This document shows positions 57,173 to 64,000 of a stretch of DNA of 64,000 nt, one piece after another. The stretch lies in the IMG/VR virus record IMGVR_UViG_3300032242_003075, positions 25,883 through 89,882 of that record; one strand, written 5' to 3'. This DNA is from a virus. The position numbers and the translations under genes were made by a program. The notes beneath the pieces were generated by a model. It had not been told where the DNA came from and ran no database searches. It saw only the letters and a program-made list of their open reading frames with translations. The first letter of the stretch is position 1, and every line of letters starts with the position of its first letter.

Positions 57173-57699
57173 GATAGCCTTAATTTATCAACCTGAACAT
57201 CATTTGCTAGGACCTTTGCCGTTTCCCAATCGATCGTAATGATTCTACTTTTATCAACAAAAACGAATTCAACCTTAGCCTTCATCTCTGATTTTACGAA
57301 ATGCAAGGTGTATTTGATTACTTCCCATAGGGAATCCTCAAATATCGTGATTGATTCTGCATCGTTCTCGGAGATTAGAGAGCTCACAAGCTCAGCCTTT
57401 TCTGAACCTCTTCCCAATAGGTAACACTTGTCAAATTCTATTTCGTGATTTCTCAGAATTTCAAGGACTCTATCCTCACATTCTTTCACCCTATGGGTTA
57501 CCAGGTAGTTTGAGTATGCGTCCCTTGTTCGGTCAATGATGTTTCCTATTCCAACGATATTTAGGCTCTCAGATAGTGAGACTGGTGAATCAAACCATTC
57601 GTAAGGGGTCATTCCCCTTGCTTCACTGCACGTGTATCCAGGTACCCTAAATAGGGTCTCATCAAAGTCAAATACGTTAATGTGTAAGCCTTTCTGCAT
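57169..57699 (-). CDS. HAD-family phosphatase, RNA-repair type
   Basis: The 176-aa product has INVFDFDETLFRVPGY (motif I D-x-D-x-T near residue 10), YLVTHRVKECEDRV (motif II Thr), YLLGRGSEKAELVSSL (motif III Lys) and ITIFEDSLWEVIKY (motif IV). The D-F-D-E-T-L-F...W start and E-D-S ending resemble HAD domains attached to RNA-repair modules, and the phosphatase half of T4 polynucleotide kinase does the same chemistry on 3'-phosphates. It heads the operon. A nucleotidase role cannot be excluded. Confidence 0.75.
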   Translation of the reverse strand: MQKGLHINVFDFDETLFRVPGYTCSEARGMTPYEWFDSPVSLSESLNIVGIGNIIDRTRDAYSNYLVTHRVKECEDRVLEILRNHEIEFDKCYLLGRGSEKAELVSSLISENDAESITIFEDSLWEVIKYTLHFVKSEMKAKVEFVFVDKSRIITIDWETAKVLANDVQVDKLRLS

Positions 57700-57713
57700 G
57701 CAAGTATTTTACT

Positions 57714-57721
57714 GATAAATA
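57714..57721 (+). promoter_or_regulatory. Late-like octamer GATAAATA upstream of 57753
   Basis: GATAAATAAA lies 31 bases before the ATG at 57753 in the divergent gap. It has one mismatch to TATAAATA. Confidence 0.4.
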
Positions 57722-57752
57722 AACCAGTAGTTTTACCTAAACCACTTTAATT

Positions 57753-58223
57753 ATGAATCGATCGCTACGAAAAACAAGAGAATACGATGGAAACCGATAC
57801 CATGTAATTAGAGATTGCGTTCAGAACCAGGTGCCGTTCGTCATCTATAATTTTACAAGCTCAAAGCAGTACAATCAGGTTCTTAGCGACATAGATGCTT
57901 ACGGTAAGCTTTCCTACGTCATACAGGCCCTACACTCAATTGAACAATCAGGTTCTCGAATCAGACGAGTTTATCCAAGCCTGTTTGTCACCAATCATGG
58001 AACTGACGTAAGCAACGATAAATTTAAGGAAATCGTCAAGGGTTCAATTAAGCACTATTCGCTAGACTCGATAGTGTGTCTCTACGACGGTGCAGTATCG
58101 GTATTTTACAAAAATGGAGATCACCACCAGATCGGCGAGACAATATATAGTAGCCAAACTCCGCAAGATTTTCTGTCCGACTTTTACCAGATCGAAAGCA
58201 CCTATTACTGTTTCATAGCCTAA
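57753..58223 (+). CDS. Unknown protein (156 aa)
   Basis: No family is recognised. The N-terminus is basic (MNRSLRKTREYDGNRYHVIR), followed by an alpha/beta pattern (VPFVIYNFTSSKQYNQVLSD, SIVCLYDGAVSVFYKNGDHH) and many Tyr and Ser. It starts a rightward unit that continues to the UvsY-like and UvsW genes, so a role in DNA metabolism is possible by position only. Confidence 0.65.
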   Translation: MNRSLRKTREYDGNRYHVIRDCVQNQVPFVIYNFTSSKQYNQVLSDIDAYGKLSYVIQALHSIEQSGSRIRRVYPSLFVTNHGTDVSNDKFKEIVKGSIKHYSLDSIVCLYDGAVSVFYKNGDHHQIGETIYSSQTPQDFLSDFYQIESTYYCFIA

Positions 58224-58249
58224 AACTTTAATGATCTCCGTGATACAAG

Positions 58250-58705
58250 ATGTTAATCATGGACGAAGTAACAAGATCACCAAAGCGAACGATTGCTGAA
58301 GTATTTAGGGAAAAACGTGAATCCTTTTCCGGAGAAATTTACGTTGGAATTAAGCTTCTGGAGAACATTCGAAAGATTCCGGAGGCTCAAGTCACCTTTT
58401 TAAGCTTAAGGCAGCGAATGCTAGAGGAAAATCACACCTTAATTGAGCATTTCACCCAATTAAAGAAGAGTTATAGGGAAAAAAAGGGAGAGGAATGGAT
58501 CGATGCTTCGACAAGCCGTCAAGTTCGTTATAATTCCACCGAAAAGAATACCATAGTCGATGGCAAGACCGCTGCGATCAAGGAAAAGATCGAACAGGTG
58601 GAGAACCAAATCGGGTTCTACGCTGAGTCAATAAAGACAATTGATGCCGTGCTATTTGGAATAAAGACTAGGTTGGACGTACAAAAGCTATTGGACGGTC
58701 ATTAA
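58250..58705 (+). CDS. uvsY: UvsY-like recombination mediator
   Basis: The 151-aa helical protein resembles T4 UvsY in length (137 aa) and layout: KSYREKKGEEWIDAS, then RYNSTEKNTIVDGKTAAIKE and QIGFYAESIKTIDAVLFGIK, ending RLDVQKLLDGH. The T4 protein has R-Y-E-K-S-E-x-K-T-V-L...YWGILLDFCSGALDAIKSRG...RAFEAG at the same places. It would load UvsX onto gp32-coated DNA. It lies directly before uvsW, and T4 has these genes adjacent too. The call rests on pattern and synteny. Confidence 0.7.
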   Translation: MLIMDEVTRSPKRTIAEVFREKRESFSGEIYVGIKLLENIRKIPEAQVTFLSLRQRMLEENHTLIEHFTQLKKSYREKKGEEWIDASTSRQVRYNSTEKNTIVDGKTAAIKEKIEQVENQIGFYAESIKTIDAVLFGIKTRLDVQKLLDGH

Positions 58706-58722
58706 AAATAGCAACATGCTAA

Positions 58723-60273
58723 TTGTTAACTTTTTCAATTTCAAAGGACAAACTTCACCTTCAATTAATACACCACGACACTAAGGGCGAATTAAAGGAT
58801 CTGCAACTTCATTTCAGAAAGAGGCAAAGGGGATACCAGTTCAATCGTCTCTATAAACGAAAGTTATGGGACGGTTACGATCATTTTGTGATAATAGATG
58901 AACAAACTAAGATTCCAAAGATCGGTATTGGTCTTTGGCGAGAGCTTCTACACTTCGGCGAAAAGTACGATTACGAAATTCACATTGAGGATTTCGATTC
59001 TCTTTTCAACAAGGACTTTACCAAGGAAAAGTTAGATAAATTCACGTCAGTGATGCTTGACGGCTCGAACATTGAGGCTCGAGATTACCAATTAGAGGCA
59101 GTTTATCGAGCTCTAAAGTACAAGTTCTGTTCCCTTGAGCTTGCAACATCAGCCGGTAAGACTATCGTTTTTTACCTCTACCTAGCTTTCTTAAAACGTA
59201 AGGGCATTCTAAATAAGTCCGGTAAAAAGGCCCTAATTGTCGTTCCTAGAACAAGCCTTGTCGGTCAGACCGCCGAGAAATTCACGGATGATTACAACAC
59301 CGGCCTAATTAACTTTAACGTAATGACGATTGGCGGTAAAAACAAGTACAAGGACTCCGTGTTCGCTGAATCCGACATCGTCATTTCAACATACCAGAGC
59401 TTGATAAATCGGCCTGTTGAATTCTTTCGAGAATTTAGCATCATTTGCATCGACGAAACTCACACCTCGCGAGGAAATTCAGTCAGAACAATTTTAATTA
59501 ATGCGGTCAATGCCGAATATCGGTTAGGTTTATCAGGTACCATCAAGATAGAAGAAAATTATTCTGACTTCTTTAAGATCCAGGAATACCTTGGGCCGTT
59601 AAGCATGATGTTAAAGGCAAGTCACCTAATTGAAAACAATTACTCACCCGACGTTTACATTAAAATGGTTTACTTGGACTATCCAATGACCGAACCTTTC
59701 GTCAAGCAGTACATTGAACTTCGCGAACAGGGCCAAGGCGGTAAACACCTATACGAGTCGGAACGAGCGTTCATTGTATCATACGAACCCAGAATAGAAT
59801 TCATTTCTCGTTTTGTTAAGAAGCTTGGAGGTAATACTCTAGTCTTGTACATCAACGTTAAGGATGCATACGGCCAACGAATTTGCGAAAAGATCAAGGA
59901 ATGGAACGATCAAGTTTACTACATCGACGGTGGAGTCGACATAACTGAACGTGATGATTACCAACGAATAATGGAAGCTAATTCAGGAATCGTTCTGGTG
60001 GCCTCGTACGGTACATTTTCGACCGGAATTGATCTCCGTAATGTCAATCACATCATCTTGGCCGAAAGTTATAAGTCCGAGGTGACAATTCGACAATCAA
60101 TAGGTCGAGGTATGAGAGGTTTGAAGGGCAAGATTAAGGTGACGATCTACGATTTAATAGACGACCTTAAGGGTTACATTGTGAACCACGGTCAAGCCAG
60201 GGAAAAGATATACGTTGAACAACAGTTCATCGTGTCAAAGCATCGCTTTGACCTTACTAAGTTAGCAGATTAA
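58723..60273 (+). CDS. uvsW: Superfamily 2 helicase UvsW
   Basis: The 516-aa helicase starts at TTG (58723), which directly follows an in-frame TAA, and no earlier ATG is available. The N-terminal domain (LHFRKRQRGYQFNRLYKRKL, WDGYDHFV) matches the UvsW substrate domain. Motifs: ELATSAGKTIVFYLYLAF (I), IICIDETHTS (II, DE-x-H), GLSGTIKIEE (III), then TLVLYINVKDAYG, VASYGTFSTGIDL (V) and RQSIGRGMRGL (VI). It unwinds branched and R-loop DNA and switches origin to recombination replication. The end overlaps the convergent accessory gene by 4 bases, so no terminator separates them. Confidence 0.93.
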   Translation: MLTFSISKDKLHLQLIHHDTKGELKDLQLHFRKRQRGYQFNRLYKRKLWDGYDHFVIIDEQTKIPKIGIGLWRELLHFGEKYDYEIHIEDFDSLFNKDFTKEKLDKFTSVMLDGSNIEARDYQLEAVYRALKYKFCSLELATSAGKTIVFYLYLAFLKRKGILNKSGKKALIVVPRTSLVGQTAEKFTDDYNTGLINFNVMTIGGKNKYKDSVFAESDIVISTYQSLINRPVEFFREFSIICIDETHTSRGNSVRTILINAVNAEYRLGLSGTIKIEENYSDFFKIQEYLGPLSMMLKASHLIENNYSPDVYIKMVYLDYPMTEPFVKQYIELREQGQGGKHLYESERAFIVSYEPRIEFISRFVKKLGGNTLVLYINVKDAYGQRICEKIKEWNDQVYYIDGGVDITERDDYQRIMEANSGIVLVASYGTFSTGIDLRNVNHIILAESYKSEVTIRQSIGRGMRGLKGKIKVTIYDLIDDLKGYIVNHGQAREKIYVEQQFIVSKHRFDLTKLAD

Positions 60274-61076
60274 TACTCTCCATTAACTATGCGATCCACC
60301 GCCCACTCGTGAAAGATGTTGCTAGCATCGTTCCTAAATTCCATAATTCTTTCAATGAAGCCGACCATGTCCGATCTCCACTGGCTCAGCTCAGCTAAAT
60401 TTTCATCAACTAGTTGCTTTATTTCATCAATTGTCTTGAGCAAATCTTTCATTATTTCAGGGTCGTTGGCTAGACCCATTCGACTAAGTCTTTCATGTTC
60501 CGGGCTGTTTACCCTTGCGACCATCATCTCATAATCATCGGCCTCCTGTAATATCAGATCGTCATGGCAACCTGAATCTATGTATTCTCTAATGCCGTCC
60601 ATCCAGTACTCGTAATTGTGCTTTGGGCATATCAGCAACCAACCTCCGCTTCTGCCTCCCCATGCCACTTTAGCGATCCATTCGTTATTATCAGCGACCT
60701 CATAGGTAAAAAACTCCCGTTCCTCGGCCAGGAATAGCGAAACTAGCCTTTCTATCTCATCCTCAGTTAAGTCTTCATCCGACAGCTCAACCTCGGTTCT
60801 TAACTTTTCAACGTCCGGCCAAAATGGAACCTTTGCATCTATTGAAAAATGATCCCTGTGCACCATGTCAATCTCACGATTCCAATTGAAATCTGATTGG
60901 ATGCTAACCCATGCATTTTCCAGTTCAAGTATTTTTGCCGATACGGGTTTACTCCAATTGTATTGACTGAAACATTGTTCAAACTCCTGATAAACATAAG
61001 GCTTAGCTATTATGCGGCTTTCGTTTACCGTTTTTTTACCATGTTTGATCTTTAAGTATTCCGAGAAGGTAAGCAT
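60270..61076 (-). CDS. Putative packaged protein with targeting peptide and RLxRMGL motif (268 aa)
   Basis: MLTFSEYLKIKHGKKTVNES begins with F-x-x-Y-L and carries V-N-E/S with a cut predicted after Glu19. The body is acidic and Trp-rich (NEWIAKVAWGGRSGGWLLIC, PKHNYEYWMDGIREYI). EHERLSRMGLANDPEIM near residue 205 is the shared motif. No enzyme family is recognised. It is the last gene of the leftward accessory unit, convergent with uvsW. Confidence 0.7.
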   Translation of the reverse strand: MLTFSEYLKIKHGKKTVNESRIIAKPYVYQEFEQCFSQYNWSKPVSAKILELENAWVSIQSDFNWNREIDMVHRDHFSIDAKVPFWPDVEKLRTEVELSDEDLTEDEIERLVSLFLAEEREFFTYEVADNNEWIAKVAWGGRSGGWLLICPKHNYEYWMDGIREYIDSGCHDDLILQEADDYEMMVARVNSPEHERLSRMGLANDPEIMKDLLKTIDEIKQLVDENLAELSQWRSDMVGFIERIMEFRNDASNIFHEWAVDRIVNGEY

Positions 61077-61081
61077 TTTAA

Positions 61082-61696
61082 TTAAATCGATATTTTTGAT
61101 GCGATGACCACACCAAGTATGAGCTTGGTGTAAATGAGCTTAAAGTGAAAGTACGTTAGTATGACCCTAAAATCTGATCTGCTTAATTTCACTATTCCTT
61201 TACCTGACTGTAACTTGTTGAGGTTATTTATCAGCCTTGAGATGGTTGAGGTCGACCTACCTCCAATTAAGTTCTGTAAAACTTCGCTAAAAGTTTCCCT
61301 GCTTATTGAATTGGTGCCGTCACTAATCCTAGCGAGCCATTCATCCGTCTCAACTGAAACTTCTCTTTTTAGGATGATGTCCTCACTCCTTAGTCCATCG
61401 TCCAACCTTTTTGACATCCGGTCAAGATCCTCGACCTGATCAGCGATTTCACTGATCCAGATCAGGTCCTGCCTGTGCATGTATATTATTGCATTCATTG
61501 GATCCTGACGGTACTTAAAATCGATAACGTCGTTTGATTTTTCCATGAATGTCGGATTGTATTCCTCATCTAACTCGATCGCGGCTGTTTTAGAGGATGA
61601 AATTTTCATGTCAAAATCGTTATTGAAAGGAAAATTTATCATGAAAGGATAGTTTCGATTAATTCTTTCCCTATCTGTCGTAATTTCTTTTATCAT
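61082..61696 (-). CDS. Unknown protein (204 aa)
   Basis: No family is seen. The product starts MIKEITTDRERINRNYPFMI and has DLIWISEIADQVEDLDRMSK and REVSVETDEWLARISDGTNS, similar in feel to the preceding gene (acidic, Trp/Glu-rich middle). The C-terminus is hydrophobic (LTYFHFKLIYTKLILGVVIA, then SKISI) and could be a single membrane-associated segment. It lacks the targeting peptide. It lies 5 bases upstream of the 268-aa gene. Confidence 0.6.
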   Translation of the reverse strand: MIKEITTDRERINRNYPFMINFPFNNDFDMKISSSKTAAIELDEEYNPTFMEKSNDVIDFKYRQDPMNAIIYMHRQDLIWISEIADQVEDLDRMSKRLDDGLRSEDIILKREVSVETDEWLARISDGTNSISRETFSEVLQNLIGGRSTSTISRLINNLNKLQSGKGIVKLSRSDFRVILTYFHFKLIYTKLILGVVIASKISI

Positions 61697-61718
61697 CTTA
61701 TGTTAATGTACTTTTAAT

Positions 61719-63173
61719 TTATGATCGGATCTTCCTTACCTGATCAAGCCTTCGGATTGCAAACTGTCTAACTCTCTTAACTTTTTCAGTTTTGGCCAAT
61801 TTTTCCAAGACTTCAATTGGTGTGCTTTTATTACTAACTATAGTATCTCTAACTTGGACATAATCATCCGATGCCAATGCTGTCAGTATTTCAGCTGGGG
61901 TTTTTGGATTGCTTGCGACCGCTACTCTAACGTCCTTATCCATGTCGTTTGCTAGGCCGACGAAGTTTTCGTTTGATAACCTGTGACTACTGGCAGCAAT
62001 TGACCGAATTTCCCAATCCGGATCATCGGCCATTCGTGTTAAAACCGATTGCGGCACGTTAGCTGTTTGATCCATTGCGATATCCCTCAAGTATTCCTCA
62101 ATTGACTTGGCTAGGCCCATCCTAACTAACCTATCGTGTGACTCCTGGTCCCAAGCTTCGTCCAAGGAGTCGTCCTTTCGTCTTCTGTTTAACCTAGTCG
62201 CTTGCCTAACGTCGTCATCTGGGTCAACCGCTAACTGGTCAACTATGCTTTCTGGAGTGTTTGGGTTTAGCGCAACATGCTCTCGAACTTCGCTTGAGTC
62301 ATCTTTTGATAACTGCACCAATGCTTCAATAGGGCAGCTTAGATTACTTGCTACTTCTCTTCTAATTAGGTATTTCATGTCATTCGATAGTTTAATCAAG
62401 GTTTCTAACCCGGCGTTGGTCCTCTTAGCAACAGCTAGTCTAACCATGCCGCTCTCGTCATCGGCTAATCTGGCTAATGTTTCTCCAGATACGGCCGGAT
62501 GGTTCACAACCTTAACCTTAGTTGACCAGTCATCTCGATGCGCAATCAGTAGGTCCAAGACCCCAGTAGGTACTGGTGCCTTTGAATCATTATCTAGATC
62601 TATTTCCCAATCAGCAAGAGGTTTTAACAGTCCCATTTTAATCATTCTTTGAGTATCCTCTAAGCCCAATTCCTCAAACACCTCAGGTTGCTTACCTTTA
62701 TGAAGCTTAATTGCAGCTAACGTGTTAATGGCCTCAGCTTGAATGAATCGGTCATCATCCTTGGTTAATTTACTTAAAATTGGTTCTGGCGTTCTGCGAT
62801 TCTGTGCAACAATGTATCTGACTGAAGCACTATCATCATTGGATAGTTTAACTAATATGTCTATTGGTACCTTTGGGTTAGCAACGACGCAGTATCTAAC
62901 GTCCGGGTCGGTGTCATCCGCTAGCTCAAAAAGAGTCTCAATCGGACTGTTTTTATTTTGTGCGACAATTGCTCTAATTTCCCAGTTTGATCTCTTAGCT
63001 AATTGGGCCAAGACGATTGTTGGAATGTCAAGATTAAGATAATCGCTTTCATAGTCACCCAATAGGTCAGTTAGTTTATCTTCCCAGTCTTCAACTGACT
63101 TGGCTAGGCCCATCCTAACTAACCTATCATGTGACTCCTGGTCCCAGCTCTCGAATAATTTAACGTATTTCAT
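61719..63173 (-). CDS. LRV/HEAT-type repeat protein with targeting peptide and internal duplication (484 aa)
   Basis: The N-terminus MKYVKLFESWDQESHDRLVR is followed by about fifteen repeats of ~24 residues of the form V-R-x-x-V-A-x-N-P-x-T-P-x-E-x-L-x-x-L-A-x-D, for example VRYCVVANPKVPIDILVKLS. They fit leucine-rich-repeat-variant or HEAT-like solenoids used for protein binding. EAWDQESHDRLVRMGLAKSI recurs at about residues 342-361, so the gene looks like two copies fused by recombination. Two smaller paralogues follow upstream on this strand. Confidence 0.8.
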   Translation of the reverse strand: MKYVKLFESWDQESHDRLVRMGLAKSVEDWEDKLTDLLGDYESDYLNLDIPTIVLAQLAKRSNWEIRAIVAQNKNSPIETLFELADDTDPDVRYCVVANPKVPIDILVKLSNDDSASVRYIVAQNRRTPEPILSKLTKDDDRFIQAEAINTLAAIKLHKGKQPEVFEELGLEDTQRMIKMGLLKPLADWEIDLDNDSKAPVPTGVLDLLIAHRDDWSTKVKVVNHPAVSGETLARLADDESGMVRLAVAKRTNAGLETLIKLSNDMKYLIRREVASNLSCPIEALVQLSKDDSSEVREHVALNPNTPESIVDQLAVDPDDDVRQATRLNRRRKDDSLDEAWDQESHDRLVRMGLAKSIEEYLRDIAMDQTANVPQSVLTRMADDPDWEIRSIAASSHRLSNENFVGLANDMDKDVRVAVASNPKTPAEILTALASDDYVQVRDTIVSNKSTPIEVLEKLAKTEKVKRVRQFAIRRLDQVRKIRS

Positions 63174-63217
63174 CTATCGATTTCTTCTATTTAAGTTAGC
63201 AGTTGCCAGCTGCCTAA
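63132..63217 (-). repeat. 86-bp perfect direct repeat, copy 1
   Basis: Identical to 63585-63670 base for base as read here. It spans the end of one repeat-protein gene and the start of the next. The 453-base distance equals exactly one gene length (150 codons plus stop). Confidence 0.95.
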
Positions 63218-63626
63218 TGTCCAAGTCTTTGCCTCTGGCTAACATTTCAAGAGCCTCAGTCGAGGTGTTCGGATTCTGGGCAACCATCCATCTAACTGAC
63301 GCTGTCTTGTCTACCGAAAGTCGGTCGAGAGCCTTAGTTGAGGTGTGACGATTCTGGGCAACATTCATCCTAACTGTCCAATAATCGTCATTCGCAAGTC
63401 GGTCAAGCGTCTCAATTGAGGTGTTCTGATTCTTTGCAACTGACAATCTAATGTTTGGAGTTTTGCCCTTGGCCAACTCGGCTAGAATCTCAGATGGAAT
63501 ATTAGCTCTGAATGGATCATCATATAGTTCTATCACGTACTCCTTGATCGACTTGACTAGGCCCATTTTGGCCAACATATTATATGACTCCTGGTCCCAG
63601 CTCTCGAATAATTTAACGTATTTCAT
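63174..63626 (-). CDS. LRV/HEAT-type repeat protein, short paralogue (150 aa)
   Basis: MKYVKLFESWDQESYNMLAK starts like the 484-aa paralogue and continues KMGLVKSIKEY and then four or five 24-residue repeats (IRLSVAKNQNTSIETLDRLA, VRMNVAQNRHTSTKALDRLS, VRWMVAQNPNTSTEALEMLA), ending QLATANLNRRNR. The ATG of this gene follows immediately after the stop of the next paralogue, with no gap. It is a very recent tandem duplicate, as shown by the 86-bp identical repeat. Confidence 0.85.
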   Translation of the reverse strand: MKYVKLFESWDQESYNMLAKMGLVKSIKEYVIELYDDPFRANIPSEILAELAKGKTPNIRLSVAKNQNTSIETLDRLANDDYWTVRMNVAQNRHTSTKALDRLSVDKTASVRWMVAQNPNTSTEALEMLARGKDLDIRQLATANLNRRNR

Positions 63627-63670
63627 CTATCGATTTCTTCTATTTAAGTTAGCAGTTGCCAGCTGCCTAA
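63585..63670 (-). repeat. 86-bp perfect direct repeat, copy 2
   Basis: Second copy of the repeat at 63132-63217, covering the N-terminal codons of the 150-aa gene and the C-terminal codons of the next paralogue. Confidence 0.95.
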
Positions 63671-64000
63671 CTTCCGAGTCTTTGTCCCCAGCTAGTCGTT
63701 CAAGCGTCTCAGTTGAGGTGTTCGGATTCTGGGCAACTGCCAGTTTAATGTACGACATCTCGTCATTCGCAAGTCGGTCAAGAGTCTTAACTGGAGTGTG
63801 TATATTCTTTGCAACTGACCATCTAATGTACGGTTGCTTGTCCTTGGCTAACTCGTCTAGGATCTCAGGAGGAATATCAGCATAATATAAGTTATCTCGA
63901 AGTTCTTCCTCGTACTCCTCGATCGACTTGACTAGGCCCATTTTGGCCAACCTATTATGGGCCTCACGGTCCCAATGTTCAAATATTTTAATGTATTTCA
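63627..64000 (-). CDS. LRV/HEAT-type repeat protein, third paralogue (start just outside window)
   Basis: Read on the minus strand from the window edge, the frame gives (M)KYIKIFEHWDREAHNRLAKM and continues GLVKSIEEYEEELRDNLYYA. Only the A of the ATG lies beyond position 64000. It has four repeats (IRWSVAKNIHTPVKTLDRLA, IKLAVAQNPNTSTETLERLA) and ends QLATANLNRRNR, like its neighbour. A shorter start at Met 63950 is possible but would lose the targeting-like peptide shared by all paralogues. Confidence 0.85.
   Translation of the reverse strand, partial: KYIKIFEHWDREAHNRLAKMGLVKSIEEYEEELRDNLYYADIPPEILDELAKDKQPYIRWSVAKNIHTPVKTLDRLANDEMSYIKLAVAQNPNTSTETLERLAGDKDSEVRQLATANLNRRNR

Noticed and set aside
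62107-62652. 181-aa plus-strand frame in the repeat-protein gene, and similar frames at 62743-63042, 63100-63348 and 63451-63885
   Set aside because: They mirror the repeats of the minus-strand genes and have no independent support.
1-64000. tRNA genes
   Set aside because: No convincing cloverleaf with conserved T-loop GTTCRAAYC was noticed by eye; a covariance-model scan was not possible.

Overview
The window is part of the genome of a large T4-related contractile-tailed phage (myovirus). The evidence is a near-complete T4-type replication and recombination set (gp32-like SSB, Rnh, family B polymerase, UvsX, gp41 helicase, gp47/gp46, UvsY-like, UvsW, dUTPase, dCMP deaminase, a thymidylate-synthase-family enzyme) together with T4-type virion genes (sheath, tube, gp53-like, hub and spike proteins, prohead protease, scaffold, major capsid protein). 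Genes start behind A-rich leaders with no recognisable Shine-Dalgarno sequences, and several start with GTG or TTG. That pattern fits a Bacteroidota host, but this is inference.

Layout. 1-14.5 kb (+): end of a PolB-like exonuclease, GroEL, a 1409-aa unknown protein, an S1-domain protein, class II ribonucleotide reductase, gp32-like SSB, RNase H, GroES and a HAD nucleotidase. 14.6-17.6 kb (-): tail sheath. 17.8-31.2 kb (+): dUTPase, the N-terminal half of a split DNA polymerase, uvsX broken by a split intein with a free-standing homing endonuclease between the intein halves, gp41 helicase, gp47, a SET-domain protein, gp46, a dCMP-hydroxymethylase-like enzyme and dCMP deaminase. 31.2-52.9 kb (-): virion genes, including tube, a second homing endonuclease, major capsid protein, prohead protease fused to a repeat-rich scaffold, DnaJ, baseplate genes and a run of small proteins. 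53.1-54.7 kb (+): metallophosphoesterase. 54.7-57.7 kb (-): a three-gene set resembling RNA end repair. 57.8-60.3 kb (+): UvsY-like protein and UvsW. 60.3-64 kb (-): accessory genes ending in a tandem array of repeat proteins.

Two recurring signals tie the window together. First, T4-type late promoter octamers (TATAAATA and close variants) sit in front of virion genes and both homing endonuclease genes. Second, about fourteen otherwise unrelated proteins carry a short peptide of the form aromatic-x-x-aromatic followed by [LIV]-x-E, usually at the N-terminus. It closely matches the capsid-targeting and prohead-protease cleavage peptide of T4 internal head proteins. The same I-N-E site occurs in the major capsid protein, the protease propeptide and the scaffold. 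I infer that a large set of proteins (a nucleotidase, repeat proteins, basic peptides, zinc-ribbon proteins) is packaged in the head and delivered into the host with the DNA.

No tRNA genes or CRISPR arrays were recognised. No gene-free stretch exceeds about 300 bases.
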